NCBI GenBank assembly: GCA_037013685.1
Contig: CM072894.1
Location: 8,186,841-8,250,840, forward strand
Source: Acridotheres tristis
Lineage: Eukaryota; Chordata; Aves; Passeriformes; Sturnidae
Direction of reading: 5' to 3'
DNA: 64,000 bases
Part shown: positions 61,601 to 64,000 of the stretch, piece by piece
Layout: each line of letters begins with the position of its first letter
Numbering within the stretch: position 1 is the first letter of the stretch
The notes under the pieces: generated by a model
Told to the model about the DNA's origin: nothing
The model's database searches: none
The model's input: only the letters and a program-made list of their open reading frames with translations
Program-made: the position numbers and the translations under genes

Positions 61601-64000
61601 GCCCATCACTGAGGCCCCTGGTCACCAGCAGGAGTGGATAATTTCCCAAGGGATGGCTGAGAAATGCCTCAGCCCTGGGCAGCCAGCACTCGTGCTCTGC
61701 AGCACAAGTAATGAGATCCCTGACAAGGTGGCAGCTTCAACGGCTAGGACAGTCTCCTCATCAATAGCTCATCCCCCAGCTGCAAGTTAAACTGATTTCT
61801 GGCTACACAGCAGCTAAAATTAGGTTTATCTCACGTATGGTAATAGTGGGGTGGATTCACCAGGATAGAAGTTTGCTCTTTTTATGACTACTTGAGGAAG
61901 CAAAATGAGCCAATAGCTAGCAAACATGGTAAACTAAGAGTATGGAAAGACACTTATTTTCATAGCACCCAGAAAACGAGACATCCTCACCTGTAGCTCA
62001 AGGAGCCTCTCTAACTAACACCCCGAGACAGGCACCACACAAATGAGGAAACCCAGCCTGCTGCCTGAGACCACAACACACACTGTGCTCAGAAGAGCAC
62101 ACCACAAAGAACCCTGAAGAGCAGACCAGAGCAAACCCCTCTGGCAGGGCTCAGAGTCACTCCTGTACTTCCAGAGCTCACCCTTTACATCACAAGTACC
62201 ATCTTCTCCAGAAGCCCAACACATAGGCAGCACTTGCTCCTTTTCCCTTTGGTTTATTGTGTAACACTCCAAAGAAACCAGAGTGAGCAGAGCAGGACCT
62301 CAGCTAGCAGCAGGCAGGGAGACACACACTCCCCCCTAAACTAGAAATATCAGTGTACCCTGCTTTAACCCTACCATTTCACAAAGCACAAAGTTTCTTA
62401 GCTGTTGTCAGGTGCTGAAGAAGGAACTCTTGCTTGCTCTAATTCAATGTTTTTTTCTTTCACAGGCAAGAAACCAAGCCTGCCTGTTACTTCCTGGGCC
62501 CAGCCAGCCCACCTGAGGCTAATTTAGAGCCTTGATCATGGCACAAAGTCCTGGGGCAGGTGGATGCTGTGTGGGTAACAGCTCCAAAAGGGAACTCTGT
62601 AGGCAAACTCTTCATTGCTCATTTCAGAATTGGAGAAGGAGGAAATAATTTGCTCTTAATTTAGGCGTTTTCCTTCCCTTACTCTCATTCCTTTCGAACT
62701 TTATCTCTTAGCCTGCTTTTCTTTGTACATCAAGCATTTTTGTAGCTCCAATTTCCAGAAAAGGAATAAGCTTACGTGAAAACCTAAAGTCACAATTTAA
62801 ACCTAAGTGAAAAATGCATGGTTTACTCTGGTAAATTAATGCCCATATCCAGGAATTGCTGGTATTTTACCAATTGTCTTTCACAAAACATTGGCTGAAA
62901 TGAACATTTGCTTGTGAGCTAATGGGAAAACCTCATCAGTGTGCTCTGCCTAACTAGTCAGGGCAGCTTCTGCTGGACCAGAGCAGGAATCCAACCTGGC
63001 CACATCACCAGCCTTGCTCAGTGGCAGGCATTAGCAGGTGCTTAGGGGAACAAGAACTTATGAAATGCCTTTCCCTATGCAGAGGTTGCAGTCCTTACCT
63101 GTTAGAAGAGGATGATCCATGGTGTTGGTCTCACAAAGGTGTTTTAGGATGTTTGTGGGAGCCTTTGGATGCCAGGGCTTCTTCAGATGTGTGTTTGAGC
63201 ATTATGCATGTTAAGGTCCTAACAGAAATGTCTCTGCAAACAAGATAGTACTTATGCAAATGTTCATAGCATGCCATAAATAATATAAATTCGATTTAAA
63301 AGAAGTTATTGTGTTCTGGTGTTTCTGCATGCAGTTGCTTTGTAAATGGAGGCTGACTGACTCCCCTGCAGAATCCAGAATCACTGAATTCCTCTTTGGA
63401 AAATTAAAAGAACAGGAAAAAACTTAGGCTGATTTCCAAAGTGGCAAGTTCAGTCCACAGATGGGGGTGCAGTGTGAAGCCTTCCCACTACAACTCTCCC
63501 CTCTCACTCGGCCTGATCTCAGTGTTGGGGTAATTAATTCTTGTGTCCTCTCAACACATCTCCCCCCTCATTACCAAGACTGTGATGATACTGGATGGTG
63601 TCTTGTCTAGTCTATTAAAATGCAGATTACATGACAAAAAGACCTCCAGCGTCCAGAACTGTCAGTCCAGCACATTTCAGCTCCTGCTGGTGCTGGCTGG
63701 AGTCTCCCATATGTAGTGAGCTGAATATCTGAGCAGGGATCTGTGGCACAGATATCAAGACATTGTAGTCTTTAGTCACTGCTGGCACACAAGCAAATAG
63801 AGAGACATTTTTCTTCAGTCTGTTCTGTGGTATCCTGAAGACAAAGCACATTTACTCTCTCCTCAAGAAACTCACCATGTGCTTCACTGGAGGAAAAAAG
63901 TCAGGAATAATTAAAGAAGACATGTGCTGTCCGAACTTCTGACAGAAGCTTCTTTGATAAATAATTCATCTTAAAAATCTTGAGAGGTATGAATGAGCTG
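58662..64000. other. No gene seen
   Basis: AT-leaning sequence with short A-runs (59139-59149, 59477-59486, 60881-60891). Open frames are short on both strands and unrecognised. No promoter-like island, RNA gene or mobile element is recognisable up to the right edge. Confidence 0.45.

Overview
The window looks like ordinary bird nuclear DNA. The main evidence is a 5'-truncated, chicken-repeat-1 (CR1) type LINE at about 47.24-47.58 kb, which carries the diagnostic avian CR1 3' region. An avian-style endogenous retrovirus LTR at 50.04-51.42 kb opens with the TGTGATAGG terminus I associate with avian ERV LTRs. The rest is AT-leaning, low-density, single-copy-looking sequence. Nothing bacterial, organellar or plasmid-like is present, and no tRNA, rRNA or CRISPR was seen.

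Layout. Positions 1-1330 are a dense CpG island cut by the left edge, almost certainly the promoter/5' end of a vertebrate gene. Two good plus-strand splice-donor motifs (GT at 471 and 975) favour rightward transcription, in which case most of the window could be a long first intron. A leftward gene with this window upstream of it cannot be excluded. A pyrimidine-rich block (1.88-2.31 kb) follows. A 129-bp direct repeat occurs twice, at 7.17 and 8.05 kb. A 431-bp uninterrupted homopurine compound pentanucleotide satellite lies at 9.62-10.05 kb. From 10 to 47 kb I see no recognisable coding exon, only short low-complexity tracts, a T27 run, a G13 run and weak exon-like or regulatory-like patches.

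The most structured interval is 50.04-51.48 kb. It is an LTR with CCAAT and TATA boxes, a CpG-rich leader folded by a 13-bp hairpin, a late AATAAA, and then a primer-binding site matching tRNA-Gly at 17 of 18 bases. Only about 40 bp of internal sequence remains before a possible second LTR end and a possible 5-bp target duplication (CTTAG). This is a dead, internally deleted retroviral relic with no viral genes.

No protein-coding gene can be assigned with confidence. Open frames scattered through the window are compatible with chance. The few with extra support (an in-frame signal-peptide-like start, or a strong splice acceptor) are listed with low confidence. I could not run homology, conservation or repeat searches, so repeat family names are from recognition only.
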